Source: Dyella telluris (GTDB lineage: Bacteria > Pseudomonadota > Gammaproteobacteria > Xanthomonadales > Rhodanobacteraceae). From it: 64,000 bases of DNA. A program made the translations under genes and the position numbers. Positions 15,692 to 25,541 of the stretch are shown here, piece by piece. The first letter of the stretch is position 1, and the number at the start of each line of letters is the position of its first letter. Location: positions 4,030,001 through 4,094,000 of the forward strand of contig NZ_CP060412.1 of assembly GCF_014297575.1 (NCBI RefSeq). Direction: 5' to 3'. The notes beneath the pieces are model-generated. The model worked only from the letters and a program-made list of their open reading frames with translations, was not told the origin of the DNA and searched no databases.

Positions 15692-16306
15692 ATGAAGCTC
15701 TATTACGCCGCGGGCGCCTGCTCGCTGTCGCCGCATATCGTTGCGCTGGAAGCAGGTATCCCGGTGGAACTGGAAAAGGTCGATACCAAGGCCAAGCGCA
15801 CGGCGAGTGGTGAGGACTACCTGAAGATCAACCCCAAAGGCTACGTGCCGGCACTGAAGCTCGACAACGGCGAGCTGCTGACCGAAGGCCCCGCCATCGT
15901 GCAGTACCTGGCGGATCTCAAGCCCGAAAGCAGCCTCGCGCCCGCCAATGGCACCACCGAGCGTTACCGCCTGCAGGAAGTGCTCGGCTACATCAACTCC
16001 GAATTGCACAAGACTTACTCGCCGCTGTTCAAGGCGGAAACGCCCGATGCGACGCGCGAGGAGCGCAAGGAATACCTGCGCAAGCGCTACGCCTTGCTCG
16101 ACCAGCACCTGGCCGCGCACGAGTGGCTGGTCGGCGATCATTTCACCGCGGCGGATGCCTATCTGTTCACGGTGACCAACTGGGCGCAGCACGTGAACGT
16201 CGATCTCTCCGGTTTCCCGGCGATCCTGGCGTTCCAGAAGCGCGTGGCCGAGCGCCCGAACGTGCAGGCGGCGCTGAAGGCGGAAGGCCTGCTCAAGGCT
16301 GCCTGA
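15692..16306 (+). CDS. Glutathione S-transferase, beta class
   Basis: A 204-residue cytosolic GST. The N-terminal thioredoxin-like domain starts MKLYYAAGACSLSPHIVALEAG, with the beta-class active cysteine at position 10, then KINPKGYVPAL with the cis-proline loop and LTEGPAIVQYLADL, which binds the gamma-glutamyl part of glutathione. The C-terminal helical domain includes EWLVGDHFTAADAYLFTV. The ATG at 15692 is chosen over an upstream in-frame start at 15638, which would add residues outside the fold. It is divergent from the HxlR gene and followed by a hairpin at 16317-16342. Confidence 0.94.
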   Translation: MKLYYAAGACSLSPHIVALEAGIPVELEKVDTKAKRTASGEDYLKINPKGYVPALKLDNGELLTEGPAIVQYLADLKPESSLAPANGTTERYRLQEVLGYINSELHKTYSPLFKAETPDATREERKEYLRKRYALLDQHLAAHEWLVGDHFTAADAYLFTVTNWAQHVNVDLSGFPAILAFQKRVAERPNVQAALKAEGLLKAA

Positions 16307-16316
16307 GGTGGCTTCG

Positions 16317-16342
16317 ATGTGCCCGGCGCCTGCCGGGCACAT
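16317..16342. terminator. Hairpin between convergent GST and hypothetical genes
   Basis: Perfect 11-base arms ATGTGCCCGGC (16317-16327) and GCCGGGCACAT (16332-16342) around a 4-base loop lie 11 bases after the GST stop. There is no T-run on either strand, so termination may be weak. Confidence 0.5.
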
Positions 16343-16426
16343 CACTTGGTGTGGCACTGGACCCCGCCGTCTGCCGGGACGGTGCCGCTGTCGCGGATGG
16401 TCCTGTTCGGCGACCCCGCAGTGCCT

Positions 16427-17251
16427 TCAGCGGCAGAGCATCTTCCGGTTGTCGGCGCCGGGAACATCGCTCTCGCATTTCTTCCTGACGGCGGCGAGGC
16501 AGTTTTCGATGGTCTTCTGGTCGTTCGGCAGGCGCTGGTGCGGGCGGCAGACGGGCAGGGGCGCGGTGACTTCCACGCAGCTGGCGATGAGGGTCAGGTT
16601 GAGTCCGCGCATGCCGTAGCTGCAGCTGTTCCACACCAGTGAACTGATGGCGGGCAACGGCTGCATCTGCTGCAGGCGCTCATAGGCGCGCTGGTTGCCC
16701 TTGCGGCAGGCATCGTTGTCGCAGGCGTCGAGTACTACCCGCCGTTGCGTGTCGCTGTACGGCTTTTTGGCCTCTTCGGCATCGACGGCCTGCAGCACGC
16801 CGAGCTGGATCAGTTGCCGCAGGGTCTCGCGGGTTTCCGCAGACAGGCCATCGTGCAATTCGACACGGACATTCGCGGCGAAACGGGCAGCGATGGTGCT
16901 GCGGATCTGCGCGGCCGTGGTGATGGCCTTGTCGTCTTGCGTACAGTCGATCTTGTCGCCACTGGGGGCGAGCGAGCCGTCCAGCGGCAGGGCCTGCCAG
17001 CCGCCTTGTTGGCGATACGCCACCCAGTTGTAGACGTCGATGGATTCATCGGTGCCGAGGACCGCACCGTCTTCCTGCTTGAGCGCGCACAGGTAGGCGA
17101 AATCGCCATCCTTGACCAGATCCTTCACCACGAAGCGCACGTTCTCGTCGCCGCGTGCGGCGTTGAGGATGGCGGCGCGATCAGGATCATTGCGGTCGAT
17201 GTCGGCCGCCGTGACGCTGAGCGAAGCCAGCGTCAACGGCAGCAGTGCCAT
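16427..17251 (-). CDS. Exported hypothetical protein, 274 aa
   Basis: Function unknown. The N-terminus MALLPLTLASLSVTAAD resembles the core of a signal peptide with an AxA-like cleavage site but lacks a basic n-region. In-frame codons immediately upstream would read RNALRRLAA, a good n-region, yet contain no ATG, GTG or TTG; a frame-shifted ATG lies 23 bases upstream. The start is therefore doubtful. The mature part has a domain with FVVKDLVKDGDFAYLCALKQEDG and a C-terminal half with at least seven cysteines (CDNDACRKG, NSCSYG, CRPHQ, CLAAVRKKC, CR), pointing to a disulfide-bonded periplasmic protein. It lies 61 bases after purB on the same strand. Confidence 0.7.
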   Translation of the reverse strand: MALLPLTLASLSVTAADIDRNDPDRAAILNAARGDENVRFVVKDLVKDGDFAYLCALKQEDGAVLGTDESIDVYNWVAYRQQGGWQALPLDGSLAPSGDKIDCTQDDKAITTAAQIRSTIAARFAANVRVELHDGLSAETRETLRQLIQLGVLQAVDAEEAKKPYSDTQRRVVLDACDNDACRKGNQRAYERLQQMQPLPAISSLVWNSCSYGMRGLNLTLIASCVEVTAPLPVCRPHQRLPNDQKTIENCLAAVRKKCESDVPGADNRKMLCR

Positions 17252-17312
17252 CGCCGCGAGGCGGCGAAGCGCATTCCTTTGTATTCGAGCGATCCTTGCC
17301 GTTGCTTGGGTA

Positions 17313-18827
<1,515 letters not shown>

Positions 18828-18849
18828 TCACCCCCTGCGGGGGCAGGGG

Positions 18850-19243
18850 TCCAGTGACTTTGTTCTTGGCCTTCGGTCTCGCGCGTTTCCGCCACCTGGT
18901 CGCCTACGCGGCGGGCGTTCCGACCTCCTGCCGGAGGCCGGGTCACTTTTCTTTGCTTGCCCAAAGAAAAGTAACCAAAAGAAAAGGCACCCCCATCGCG
19001 GCGCCGGCCGGTGGAGCCGGCCAGTCCGTGAGGGTCGGCCGGGCTTTTCGACAGGACATCCATGTCCTGTCGAAAAGGGATCGGCATCCCTGCCGATCCC
19101 CCTGCGGGCCTGTCGACCGCCCCTCACCGCCGCTCAAGGGGGCGGGTAGGTCAAGAGCTAGAGCCGGAGCCGAAGGCTCGTGCAGCTGCGCTGCACATCG
19201 CGTTGCGCTGCAATGGCCTATCGCGTGCCGGCTTAGCTTGTCT
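18850..19243 (+). repeat. Dispersed repeat module S, copy 2
   Basis: Inverted relative to 10148-10530 and closely matching along its length. The hairpin arms TTTTCGACAGGACA (19045-19058) and TGTCCTGTCGAAAA (19063-19076) surround TCCA, which reads TGGA on the other strand. GGGATCGGCA (19077-19086) and TGCCGATCCC (19091-19100) surround TCCC, which reads GGGA on the other strand. The CTTTTCTTTG/CAAAGAAAAG repeat lies near 18947-18971. The flanking 18681-18849 shows nothing recognisable apart from the purB upstream region. Confidence 0.83.
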
Positions 19244-19324
19244 GTAGGAGCGCACCCTGTGCGCGACCACCTGACGGAGCGGTATCGAAAGGACGCTGCG
19301 GTCGCGCACAAGGTGCGCTCCTAC
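19244..19324. repeat. REP-like inverted pair (GTAGGAGCGCAC family)
   Basis: GTAGGAGCGCACC at 19244 and GGTGCGCTCCTAC ending at 19324 frame the same 81-base unit seen at 10067-10147, here in the opposite arrangement, between modules S and R of the second composite. Confidence 0.85.
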
Positions 19325-19850
19325 AGGGGGTGTCTCGCACCGTGTGAAGCCCGATTTTCTCTTGCCTCAGTTCCCACCCCAGTCCTCTCCCGAACGGGAG
19401 AGGACGAGCGACAGGTGATGTTCAACGTGAACACCCGAGTGGCAAGGAAGAAGGTGCCGCGAAGCGGCACGACGCTCCGCGTTAAGTCCTTTCCGTGCCG
19501 GCGCGTTGCGAAGCGCCTGGAAGTACCCGCTGTGTAGAGGCGGAGGTTGCCAAGCAGCAACGTCCCTCAGCCGCTCGGGCTTATCCCACCGGCATGCTGC
19601 CAGCCTTTAAGGCCATTTTCTTTGGGTTACTTTTCTTTTGGGCCAGCAAAAGAAAAGTGACTCGGCCTCCGGCAGGAGGTCGAAACGCCTCCGCGGCGTA
19701 AGCGGCCGTCTAGCGGGAACGCGCGAGACCAAAGGCCAAGTGCAAAGGCGCTGGATTCCCGCTTTCGCGGGAATGACGGTGAGGGAAATGCAGCGTGAGG
19801 CGAGCACCCGCCCCTCACCCCAGCCCTCTCCCCGGAGGGGAGAGGGAGCC
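19325..19850 (-). repeat. Dispersed repeat module R, copy 3 (inverted)
   Basis: Reverse complement of the module at 9544-10066 and 14512-15060, sharing all its landmarks. Its GTCAT hairpin reads TTCCCGC-GAAA-GCGGGAA, whereas copy 2 reads CCCAGC-GAAA-GCTGGG: both arms have changed together, so the stem is kept. With 18850-19324 it forms a ~1.0 kb composite in inverted orientation to 9544-10530. The remaining 91 bases to fumC carry its GAAGGA ribosome-binding site. Confidence 0.85.
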
Positions 19851-19941
19851 AGAGCCGAAAGGCAGAGCGCCCCCCCCTTGGCGGCGCACTAACGCGCCCC
19901 GACCTATAGTCCCCGACATCCCCCGAAGGAATCGCCACACC

Positions 19942-21339
19942 ATGAGCCAGTTTCGCATCGAGCACGACAGCATGGGTGAACTCAAAGTGCCGTCCAAGGC
20001 GCTCTACGGCGCCCAGACGCAACGCGCCGTGGACAATTTCCCCATCTCCGGCATGCACCTGCCGCGTGCCTTCATCCGCGCCCTGGGCCTGATCAAGGCT
20101 GCGGCGGCGGACGCGAATTTCCTGCTGGGGTATCTGAAGAAAACCCAGGCGCATGCCATCCGCAAGGCGGCGCTGTCGGTGGCGCAGGGCGAGTATGACG
20201 ACCAGTTTCCCATCGACGTGTTCCAGACCGGTTCGGGCACCAGCACCAACATGAACGCGAACGAGGTGATTGCCCATCTCGCCAGTCGCGGGGGCGGCAA
20301 GGTGCATCCCAACGATCACGTCAATTACGGGCAGAGCTCCAATGACGTGATCCCCACGGCCATCCACGTGAGCGCCACGCTCACCACCAGCGAGCAGCTG
20401 CTGCCAGCGCTGAAGCACCTCAAGCGCACCATCGAGCGGCGCGCGCGTCAGTTGCGCAATGTGCCCAAGACGGGGCGCACGCACCTGATGGATGCCATGC
20501 CGGTGACGTTCGGGCAGGAGCTGTCGGGTTGGGCGGCGCAGATCGGCTCGGCCATCGAGCGCATCGAGGACAGCCTCACCCGCATGCGTCGCCTGCCGCT
20601 GGGCGGCACGGCCGTGGGCACGGGCATCAATGCCGACCCCAAGTTCGGTGCGTCGGTGGCGCTCGAACTGAAGAAGCTCACCGGCGTGCGCTTCGATTCG
20701 GCGGACAATTTCTTCGAAGGCATGGCCGGGCAGGACGCCGCGGTGGAGTTGTCGGGCCAGCTCAAGGCGCTTGCCGTGGCGCTGATGAAGATCGCCAACG
20801 ACCTTCGCTGGATGAATTCCGGTCCGCTTGCCGGGCTGGGCGAGATCGAGCTGCCGGCGCTGCAGCCGGGTTCGTCGATCATGCCGGGCAAGGTGAATCC
20901 GGTCATTCCGGAGGCGACTGCCATGGTCGCTGCGCAGGTCATCGGCAATGACGCGGCCATCACCATCGCCGGCCAGTCCGGCAACTTCCAGCTCAACGTG
21001 ATGCTGCCGCTGATCGCGCACAACCTGCTGCAGTCCATCGGCATCCTGTCCAATGTCAGTGTGCTGCTGGCCGACAAGGCCATCGCCGGTTTCAAGGTGA
21101 ACACGGCGCGGGTGAAAGAGGCGCTGGACAAGAACCCCATCCTGGTCACCGCGCTCAATCCGGTGATCGGTTACGAGAAGGGCGCGGCCACGGCCAAGCA
21201 GGCGTACAAGGAAAAGCGTCCGATCATGGACGTGGCGCTGGAAACGACCGGATTGCCGAAGGCCGACCTGCAGAAGCTGCTCGATCCGATGGCGCTCACC
21301 AAGGGCGGCATCCATGGTGGTGGAGGCGGTGGCGGCTAG
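19942..21339 (+). CDS. fumC: Fumarate hydratase, class II
   Basis: A 465-residue homotetrameric, iron-free fumarase interconverting fumarate and malate. Landmarks are GELKVPSKALYGAQTQRAVDNF at the N-terminus, GSGTSTNMNANEVIA (~100), GRTHLMDAMPVTFGQE (~188) with the catalytic histidine, and the GSSIMPGKVNPVIPE signature (~318). The ATG at 19942 follows GAAGGA and gives the family N-terminus; a longer frame from 19795 starts inside the repeat and is rejected. The C-terminus ends in an unusual run of glycines. A REP-like unit follows 23 bases after the stop. Confidence 0.96.
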   Translation: MSQFRIEHDSMGELKVPSKALYGAQTQRAVDNFPISGMHLPRAFIRALGLIKAAAADANFLLGYLKKTQAHAIRKAALSVAQGEYDDQFPIDVFQTGSGTSTNMNANEVIAHLASRGGGKVHPNDHVNYGQSSNDVIPTAIHVSATLTTSEQLLPALKHLKRTIERRARQLRNVPKTGRTHLMDAMPVTFGQELSGWAAQIGSAIERIEDSLTRMRRLPLGGTAVGTGINADPKFGASVALELKKLTGVRFDSADNFFEGMAGQDAAVELSGQLKALAVALMKIANDLRWMNSGPLAGLGEIELPALQPGSSIMPGKVNPVIPEATAMVAAQVIGNDAAITIAGQSGNFQLNVMLPLIAHNLLQSIGILSNVSVLLADKAIAGFKVNTARVKEALDKNPILVTALNPVIGYEKGAATAKQAYKEKRPIMDVALETTGLPKADLQKLLDPMALTKGGIHGGGGGGG

Positions 21340-21362
21340 AACGTCGCCACGCCGCTCTTCAT

Positions 21363-21439
21363 GTAGGAGCGCACTTGTACGCGACAAGACGGTCTGGCGA
21401 TACCCGCCAGGTCGCGGTCGCGCACACGTGCGCTCCTGC
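21363..21439. repeat. REP-like inverted pair after fumC
   Basis: GTAGGAGCGCACTTGTACGCGAC opens the unit (first 12 bases are the shared core) and GTGCGCTCCTGC closes it, with one base different from the usual CTCCTAC. It lies between the convergent fumC and lipoprotein genes and may act as a transcript-end hairpin. Confidence 0.8.
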
Positions 21440-21464
21440 AAGGGCCATGCAAAGCGGTTGCTTG

Positions 21465-22028
21465 TCAGTGCTTCGCACTGCTTCGGCACTTCTCGATGGT
21501 GGTGTCGGTCAACGCTTGCCCGTAGGGCTTGAACGCTTCCATCTGGCCGGACAGCTCGTCCTGCACCGACTTCATCTCGACCAGGTCATCGCAGATCTTC
21601 GATACGGCCAGGCGCACATCCGCGGCTGCGGCGTCCATCTTCTGCCGGGTTTCCTCGGAACTCTCCGCGCCGGTCATCTTGCCGGCAACGGTGCCCAGTG
21701 CCTTGGATGCGGTTTCGGCGCCGGCCTTGCCGACCGCCACGGCGTCCGCGTGCATTTTCAGCGCCGCGGCGTTGTAGCGCTGCAGCTGCGCGCGCTGGGC
21801 ATCGCTCACGGCAATCTCGTGGCCGTCCACGGCGAACTGACCCTGCGGGTTCACCGTGGCATGGGGTACGCCGTCTGCCTTGATGGTGACGACCTGGTCG
21901 TGCAGGGTGATGTGGCTGTTGATGATGTCGGTGTTGCCGCCAAACACCTGGGTGTCGTCCAGGGAGCCGTTGCATCCGGCGGTGAGCACGGCCAGCGCAA
22001 GCACGCAGGGGAGGTGGCGGAACGACAT
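21465..22028 (-). CDS. Putative lipoprotein, DUF2884/YggN-like
   Basis: A 187-residue protein with a lipoprotein signal peptide, MSFRHLPCVLALAVLTAGC, lipobox LTAG-C at position 19. The mature part has GGNTDIINSHITLHDQVVTIKADGVPHATVN, an acidic DGHEIAVSDAQRAQLQRYNAA strand-helix pattern and a long helical segment, then two C-terminal cysteines (ICDDL, KCRSS). This resembles the YggN/DUF2884 family of unknown function. The start at 22028 follows AGGAG. It is separated from the next upstream lipoprotein gene by a terminator (22150-22205), so it is probably its own unit. Confidence 0.82.
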   Translation of the reverse strand: MSFRHLPCVLALAVLTAGCNGSLDDTQVFGGNTDIINSHITLHDQVVTIKADGVPHATVNPQGQFAVDGHEIAVSDAQRAQLQRYNAAALKMHADAVAVGKAGAETASKALGTVAGKMTGAESSEETRQKMDAAAADVRLAVSKICDDLVEMKSVQDELSGQMEAFKPYGQALTDTTIEKCRSSAKH

Positions 22029-22149
22029 GGCGGGACTCCTTGGCAGTGGAGAGTCGGCGGGTGGATTCGCCGGTGACGCCCCATCGTAGACACGTCGATG
22101 GCGGTCCTGCCTGTCCCTATCGTCACGGCTCCGGGGCATCCGGCACGCC

Positions 22150-22205
22150 AAAAAGGATGTCCCGCCTGCACCCCCGCTTCCTTGCGGAAGATGCAGACGG
22201 GACAT
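22150..22205 (-). terminator. Rho-independent terminator of the GntR/ABC operon
   Basis: On the minus strand arms ATGTCCCG-T-CTGCA and TGCAG-G-CGGGACAT (22157-22205 overall) enclose a second small stem, followed by CC and five Ts (22150-22154). It lies 50 bases after the stop of the last operon gene (22255). Confidence 0.8.
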
Positions 22206-22254
22206 GACTGTCAACCGTGGTGTGGTCCCCGGCGATGCACCGGGCGAAGCGTGA

Positions 22255-22953
22255 TCAGTCGGAGGACACCGTGACGCCGGGCTTGCCGTTGTCGTCGCGG
22301 TCCTTGCCACAATCGTCCACTTCCTTCTGCGTCAACGTGGCGTAGGGCTGGAAGGCCGGCATGGCCGCCGCCAGTTTCTGCTGCGATGCCAGCAGGTCCG
22401 GCATGCGCGAGCACAACTTGAGGGCCGCGGCCTGGATCTTGTCAGTCTGTGGCTTGATGCTGGCCTCGATGGCCTTGTCGCTCTTGCCGGTCAGCGCACC
22501 GACGATGGCCTGCTTGGCGATATCCACGCCCATGCCGGCGCTGGCAGCGCCCACGTCCATACCGGCGCTGGCGATGCCGGTGATCTGCTGGCGGTAGTCC
22601 AGCAACAGGGCGTGCTGCTCGGGCGTTGCATCTTGCGTCTTGCCGGCGATCACCAGGTCGCCCTTCGGCGTGATCACGGCCTTCGGGCGGGTGTCCTTGT
22701 CATTGTGGGAGTGGTTTCTGAAATGCACGCCACTATTGACGTCGATGTCCTGGGTGGCCAGTTCGACCTTGGCCTGCTCGATGCCCTTCTGGACTTCGGC
22801 GGCGATCACCGACGGTGATGTCTGCTGGTCCACTTCCTTGGCGGCCTTGGCCATGTCGCTGTCGGCGTCATGGCCGGACTGACTGCAGGCCGCCAGAGGC
22901 ATCAGCAGGGCCAGTGCCATGGCGCGTCGGGCGAGTGCGTTGATCTTCATCAT
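22255..22953 (-). CDS. Putative lipoprotein, DUF2884/YggN-like, last gene of the ABC operon
   Basis: A 232-residue protein with signal peptide MMKINALARRAMALALLMPL and lipobox LAA-C at position 23. The mature part parallels the lipoprotein at 21465-22028: a segment DIDVNSGVHFRNHSHNDKDTRPKAVITPKGDLVIAGK, a TPEQHALLLDYRQQ helix, a Gly/Ala/Met-rich central region, and C-terminal LCSRMPDLLASQQ and DDCGKD cysteines. The two look like diverged paralogues. The gene starts 31 bases after the permease stop. Function is unknown; the context suggests a periplasmic or outer-membrane partner in an envelope-stress operon. Confidence 0.82.
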   Translation of the reverse strand: MMKINALARRAMALALLMPLAACSQSGHDADSDMAKAAKEVDQQTSPSVIAAEVQKGIEQAKVELATQDIDVNSGVHFRNHSHNDKDTRPKAVITPKGDLVIAGKTQDATPEQHALLLDYRQQITGIASAGMDVGAASAGMGVDIAKQAIVGALTGKSDKAIEASIKPQTDKIQAAALKLCSRMPDLLASQQKLAAAMPAFQPYATLTQKEVDDCGKDRDDNGKPGVTVSSD

Positions 22954-22983
22954 GTGTTCCCCCAGGGCGAATGCGGTTGGATG

Positions 22984-23949
22984 TCAGCTGTCGTCGCGGA
23001 CCCGGCGGAACCAGATGGCGCCAGCGATAAGCGCTGCACCGGCGACCACACCAATCCACAGGTTGGGCGAAGCGAGCAGGCCGTAGGTGTGGGCCGGGGA
23101 GATGGCGGCCAGCGGGTTGTTCTGCTCCAGGTCGCCCATGCTTTCCAGGCCGTGCTTGTCGAAAATCAGGGCCGAGCCGGGGAAGACGCTGAGCAGCACA
23201 CGCTGCACCACATTGCCCCAGAACCACGCCGTGGGACGGTTGAACTGACCCATGATGCCGAACCAGCTGACCAGCAGACCCAGCACCACCGGCACCGCCA
23301 CCGCCCACAGGAAGGGCTTGCTGCGTGCGCCGGACGAGCAGAGCATCAGCCAGCCGATGGCGGGCATCGCCCACAGGGCATACAGCGGTACGTTGCTGAT
23401 CAGCGAAACGATGGCGCGCAGGGGGTGGGCGAGGGTGAGCAGTTGCCAGGCGTTGACGCCGTGGAAGGACAGCACGATGGCGAACAGCATCAGTTGCAGC
23501 AGCCCGCAGATGACGCTGACCACCACGGCGATCACCGGTGCCACGAGCGCTGCGCTGGCTACCTTGGAGAGCACCGTGCTGGTGTTGGACACCGGCAGGG
23601 ACTTCCAGAAAAGCACGCTGCGGTCACGGCGGTCGTCATAGAGCGAGCCGAGGCAGTAGAACAGCACCACCATGCCCATGACGATGCCGATCAGGCCCAT
23701 CGAGGAAATCATGGCGACATCCGCCGCCGCGCCCACCTGTGCCCAGTCGCCGGCATCGGCGTGGCGCAACATCATGCCAATGTCGTTGCCGCCGATCTGC
23801 ACGCCGTGATTGGCGCTGAGCACCTCGGCCGCGATGATGGCCATGATGTTCAGGACCAGGAAGATGCCGCCGGTCACCACCGGCGCCCACAGGAAGCCAC
23901 CGCGGTGTTCCCAGAATTCACGCTTCATGAGCCAGTAGAAGGTTTTCAT
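22984..23949 (-). CDS. ABC transporter permease
   Basis: A 321-residue protein with about six transmembrane segments (FLWAPVVTGGIFLVLNIMAII, then GLIGIVMGMVVLFYCLGSLYDDR, VAPVIAVVVSVICGLLQLML, WAMPAIGWLMLCS, PFLWAVAVPVVLGLLVSWF and a final NLWIGVVAGAALIAGAIWF). GSLYDDRRDRSVLFWKSLPVS is the typical cytoplasmic loop of ABC-2 type permeases. The start at 23949 overlaps the ATPase stop (ATGA). It should pair as a homodimer with two copies of the ATPase. The substrate is unknown. Confidence 0.9.
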   Translation of the reverse strand: MKTFYWLMKREFWEHRGGFLWAPVVTGGIFLVLNIMAIIAAEVLSANHGVQIGGNDIGMMLRHADAGDWAQVGAAADVAMISSMGLIGIVMGMVVLFYCLGSLYDDRRDRSVLFWKSLPVSNTSTVLSKVASAALVAPVIAVVVSVICGLLQLMLFAIVLSFHGVNAWQLLTLAHPLRAIVSLISNVPLYALWAMPAIGWLMLCSSGARSKPFLWAVAVPVVLGLLVSWFGIMGQFNRPTAWFWGNVVQRVLLSVFPGSALIFDKHGLESMGDLEQNNPLAAISPAHTYGLLASPNLWIGVVAGAALIAGAIWFRRVRDDS

Positions 23950-24803
23950 GCGTAGGTCCCCTTCATGGTGGCGACAAACAGGTCGCTGACGGTCGGGCGA
24001 CGGACTTCGCCCATGCTTTCCAGCGTGGCGCGGTCCGCACCGTCGAACAGGAAGATGCTCTTGCCGAACACCTGGCGTTCGTCCAGCGGCTTGAGGCTGC
24101 GCGCTGCGGCTGCCTTGTCGGAACTCACCATCACTTCGGCGAATCGCTCGCCCACGGCGTCCATGTCGGCATCCAGCACGATCTTGCCGTCCCGGATGAA
24201 CATCAGGTCGGTAAGGATGTGTTCGATCTCTTCCACCTGGTGCGTGGTGACGATGATGGTCTTGTTCTCGTCGAAATAATCTTCCAGCAGGCTCTGGTAG
24301 AACTGCTTGCGATACAGGATGTCCAGGCCCAGCGTGGGTTCGTCCAGCACCAGCAGGCGGGCGTCGATCGCCATCACCAGCGCCAGGTGCAGCTGCACGA
24401 TCATGCCCTTGGACATCTGCTTCACGCGCTGGTTGGGCGTGAGCTTGGTACGGGCGAGGAAAGCCTCGCACTTGGCGCGATTGAAGCGCGGATGCACGTT
24501 GGCCACGAAATCGACGGCCTCGCTCACCCGGATCCAGCGGGGCAGCACCGCCACGTCGGCGATGAAGCACACCTGTTCCATCAGCTTGTCGCGCTGGGTG
24601 CGCGGGTCAAAGCCCAGCACGCTCAGGTCACCCTTGAAATCGGTCAGGCCCAGGATGGCCTTGAGCGCCGTGGTCTTGCCGGCGCCGTTGGGGCCAATCA
24701 GCCCCACGATGCGGCCGGACTCGATGCGGAAGCTCACGTCGTTCAGCGCCAGCGCATTCTTGTACGTCTTGGTGAGGCCATGGGCCGTCACAACCGCGTT
24801 CAT
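23946..24803 (-). CDS. ABC transporter ATP-binding protein
   Basis: A 285-residue ATPase: Walker A GPNGAGKTTALK (~38), Q-loop region, a variant signature near VKQMSKGMIVQLHLALVM with SKGM in place of SGGQ, Walker B ARLLVLDEPTLGLD, then H-loop IIVTTHQVEEIEH. The signature variant is common in the YtrB/CcmA-like group linked to GntR regulators. The C-terminal ~70 residues include SLKPLDERQVFGKSIFLFDGAD. The start at 24803 overlaps the GntR stop (ATGA) and the stop overlaps the permease start, so three genes are translationally coupled. Confidence 0.92.
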   Translation of the reverse strand: MNAVVTAHGLTKTYKNALALNDVSFRIESGRIVGLIGPNGAGKTTALKAILGLTDFKGDLSVLGFDPRTQRDKLMEQVCFIADVAVLPRWIRVSEAVDFVANVHPRFNRAKCEAFLARTKLTPNQRVKQMSKGMIVQLHLALVMAIDARLLVLDEPTLGLDILYRKQFYQSLLEDYFDENKTIIVTTHQVEEIEHILTDLMFIRDGKIVLDADMDAVGERFAEVMVSSDKAAAARSLKPLDERQVFGKSIFLFDGADRATLESMGEVRRPTVSDLFVATMKGTYA

Positions 24804-25186
24804 GATTGGCTCCCTTCCGGGCCGGCCGGGGATTCCGGTGCTTCGCGCAACAGGGTTTTCAGGTCCAGCCCGAGGCGCTGCAGCCTGGCGAACAGCGAAG
24901 GCCATTCTTCGCGCAGGAACCGCTCGCGCTCGGACTTGAGCAGTGCTTCCCTCGCTCCATCGATGACGAACATGCCCAACCCCCTCCTTTTCTCCACCAG
25001 TTGATCGTCGACCAGTTCCTGGTACGCCTTGGACACGGTGAGCGGATTGATCTGGAAATCCGCAGCAACCTGGCGTACTGACGGCAGCGGGTCGCCCTCG
25101 TTCAAGGCGCCGTCCAGAATCATCGCCACCACGCGTTCGCGGAGCTGGCGGTAGATCGGGACGCTGTCGTTCCAGGTGATGGTCAT
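24800..25186 (-). CDS. GntR-family regulator, YtrA type
   Basis: A 128-residue short GntR regulator: the N-terminal winged helix (WNDSVPIYRQLRERVVAMIL, EGDPLPSVRQVAADFQINPLTVSKAY) is followed by only ~50 residues of helical C-terminus, the hallmark of the YtrA subfamily, whose members usually repress their own ABC operon and respond to cell-wall antibiotics or other envelope stress. A 24-base near-palindrome overlapping the -10 of the operon promoter (25542-25565) is the likely operator. The start at 25186 is only four bases past the preceding stop, and the gene overlaps the ATPase. Confidence 0.92.
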   Translation of the reverse strand: MTITWNDSVPIYRQLRERVVAMILDGALNEGDPLPSVRQVAADFQINPLTVSKAYQELVDDQLVEKRRGLGMFVIDGAREALLKSERERFLREEWPSLFARLQRLGLDLKTLLREAPESPAGPEGSQS

Positions 25187-25190
25187 ACAT

Positions 25191-25511
25191 TTATTCCTTG
25201 CTGATACGGCCGAACTTGTTGCTGCCAAAAGAATAGTAGGGCATGGCCAGCGGGCTCCCGATGCGGGTGCTGGCGGCCTCGGGGGCCAGCAGCGGCAGCA
25301 TGGTGACGGTGGCAACACCGGCGTCGGCCAACAGGGCGGCGGCGCGCATGTCTTCAGCCGACGGGCGGACCACCACCGGAGCCAGGTCAATGACCTTGAC
25401 GCCGTTGATCTCACTGACGGGGAGACTGTAGACGTTGGAGTGGATGGCGGCCAGGCCTACCGTGGTGAACAGGGCAGCGGCGGTCAGAGCTAGCAGGTTG
25501 TTCGCTTTCAT
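25191..25511 (-). CDS. Small exported hypothetical protein, first gene of the GntR/ABC operon
   Basis: A 106-residue protein with a signal peptide (MKANNLLALTAAALFTTVGLAA) and a mature part containing VIDLAPVVVRPSAEDMRAAA, an Ala/Leu-rich stretch and SPLAMPYYSFGSNKFGRISKE. No function is recognised. It is translated from a GGAG site 7 bases upstream and its stop lies four bases before the GntR start. Being first in an autoregulated envelope operon suggests a periplasmic role linked to the transporter (inference). Confidence 0.75.
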   Translation of the reverse strand: MKANNLLALTAAALFTTVGLAAIHSNVYSLPVSEINGVKVIDLAPVVVRPSAEDMRAAALLADAGVATVTMLPLLAPEAASTRIGSPLAMPYYSFGSNKFGRISKE

Positions 25512-25541
25512 GGCGGGTCTCCTTTAGTGACCTCGTGGACC

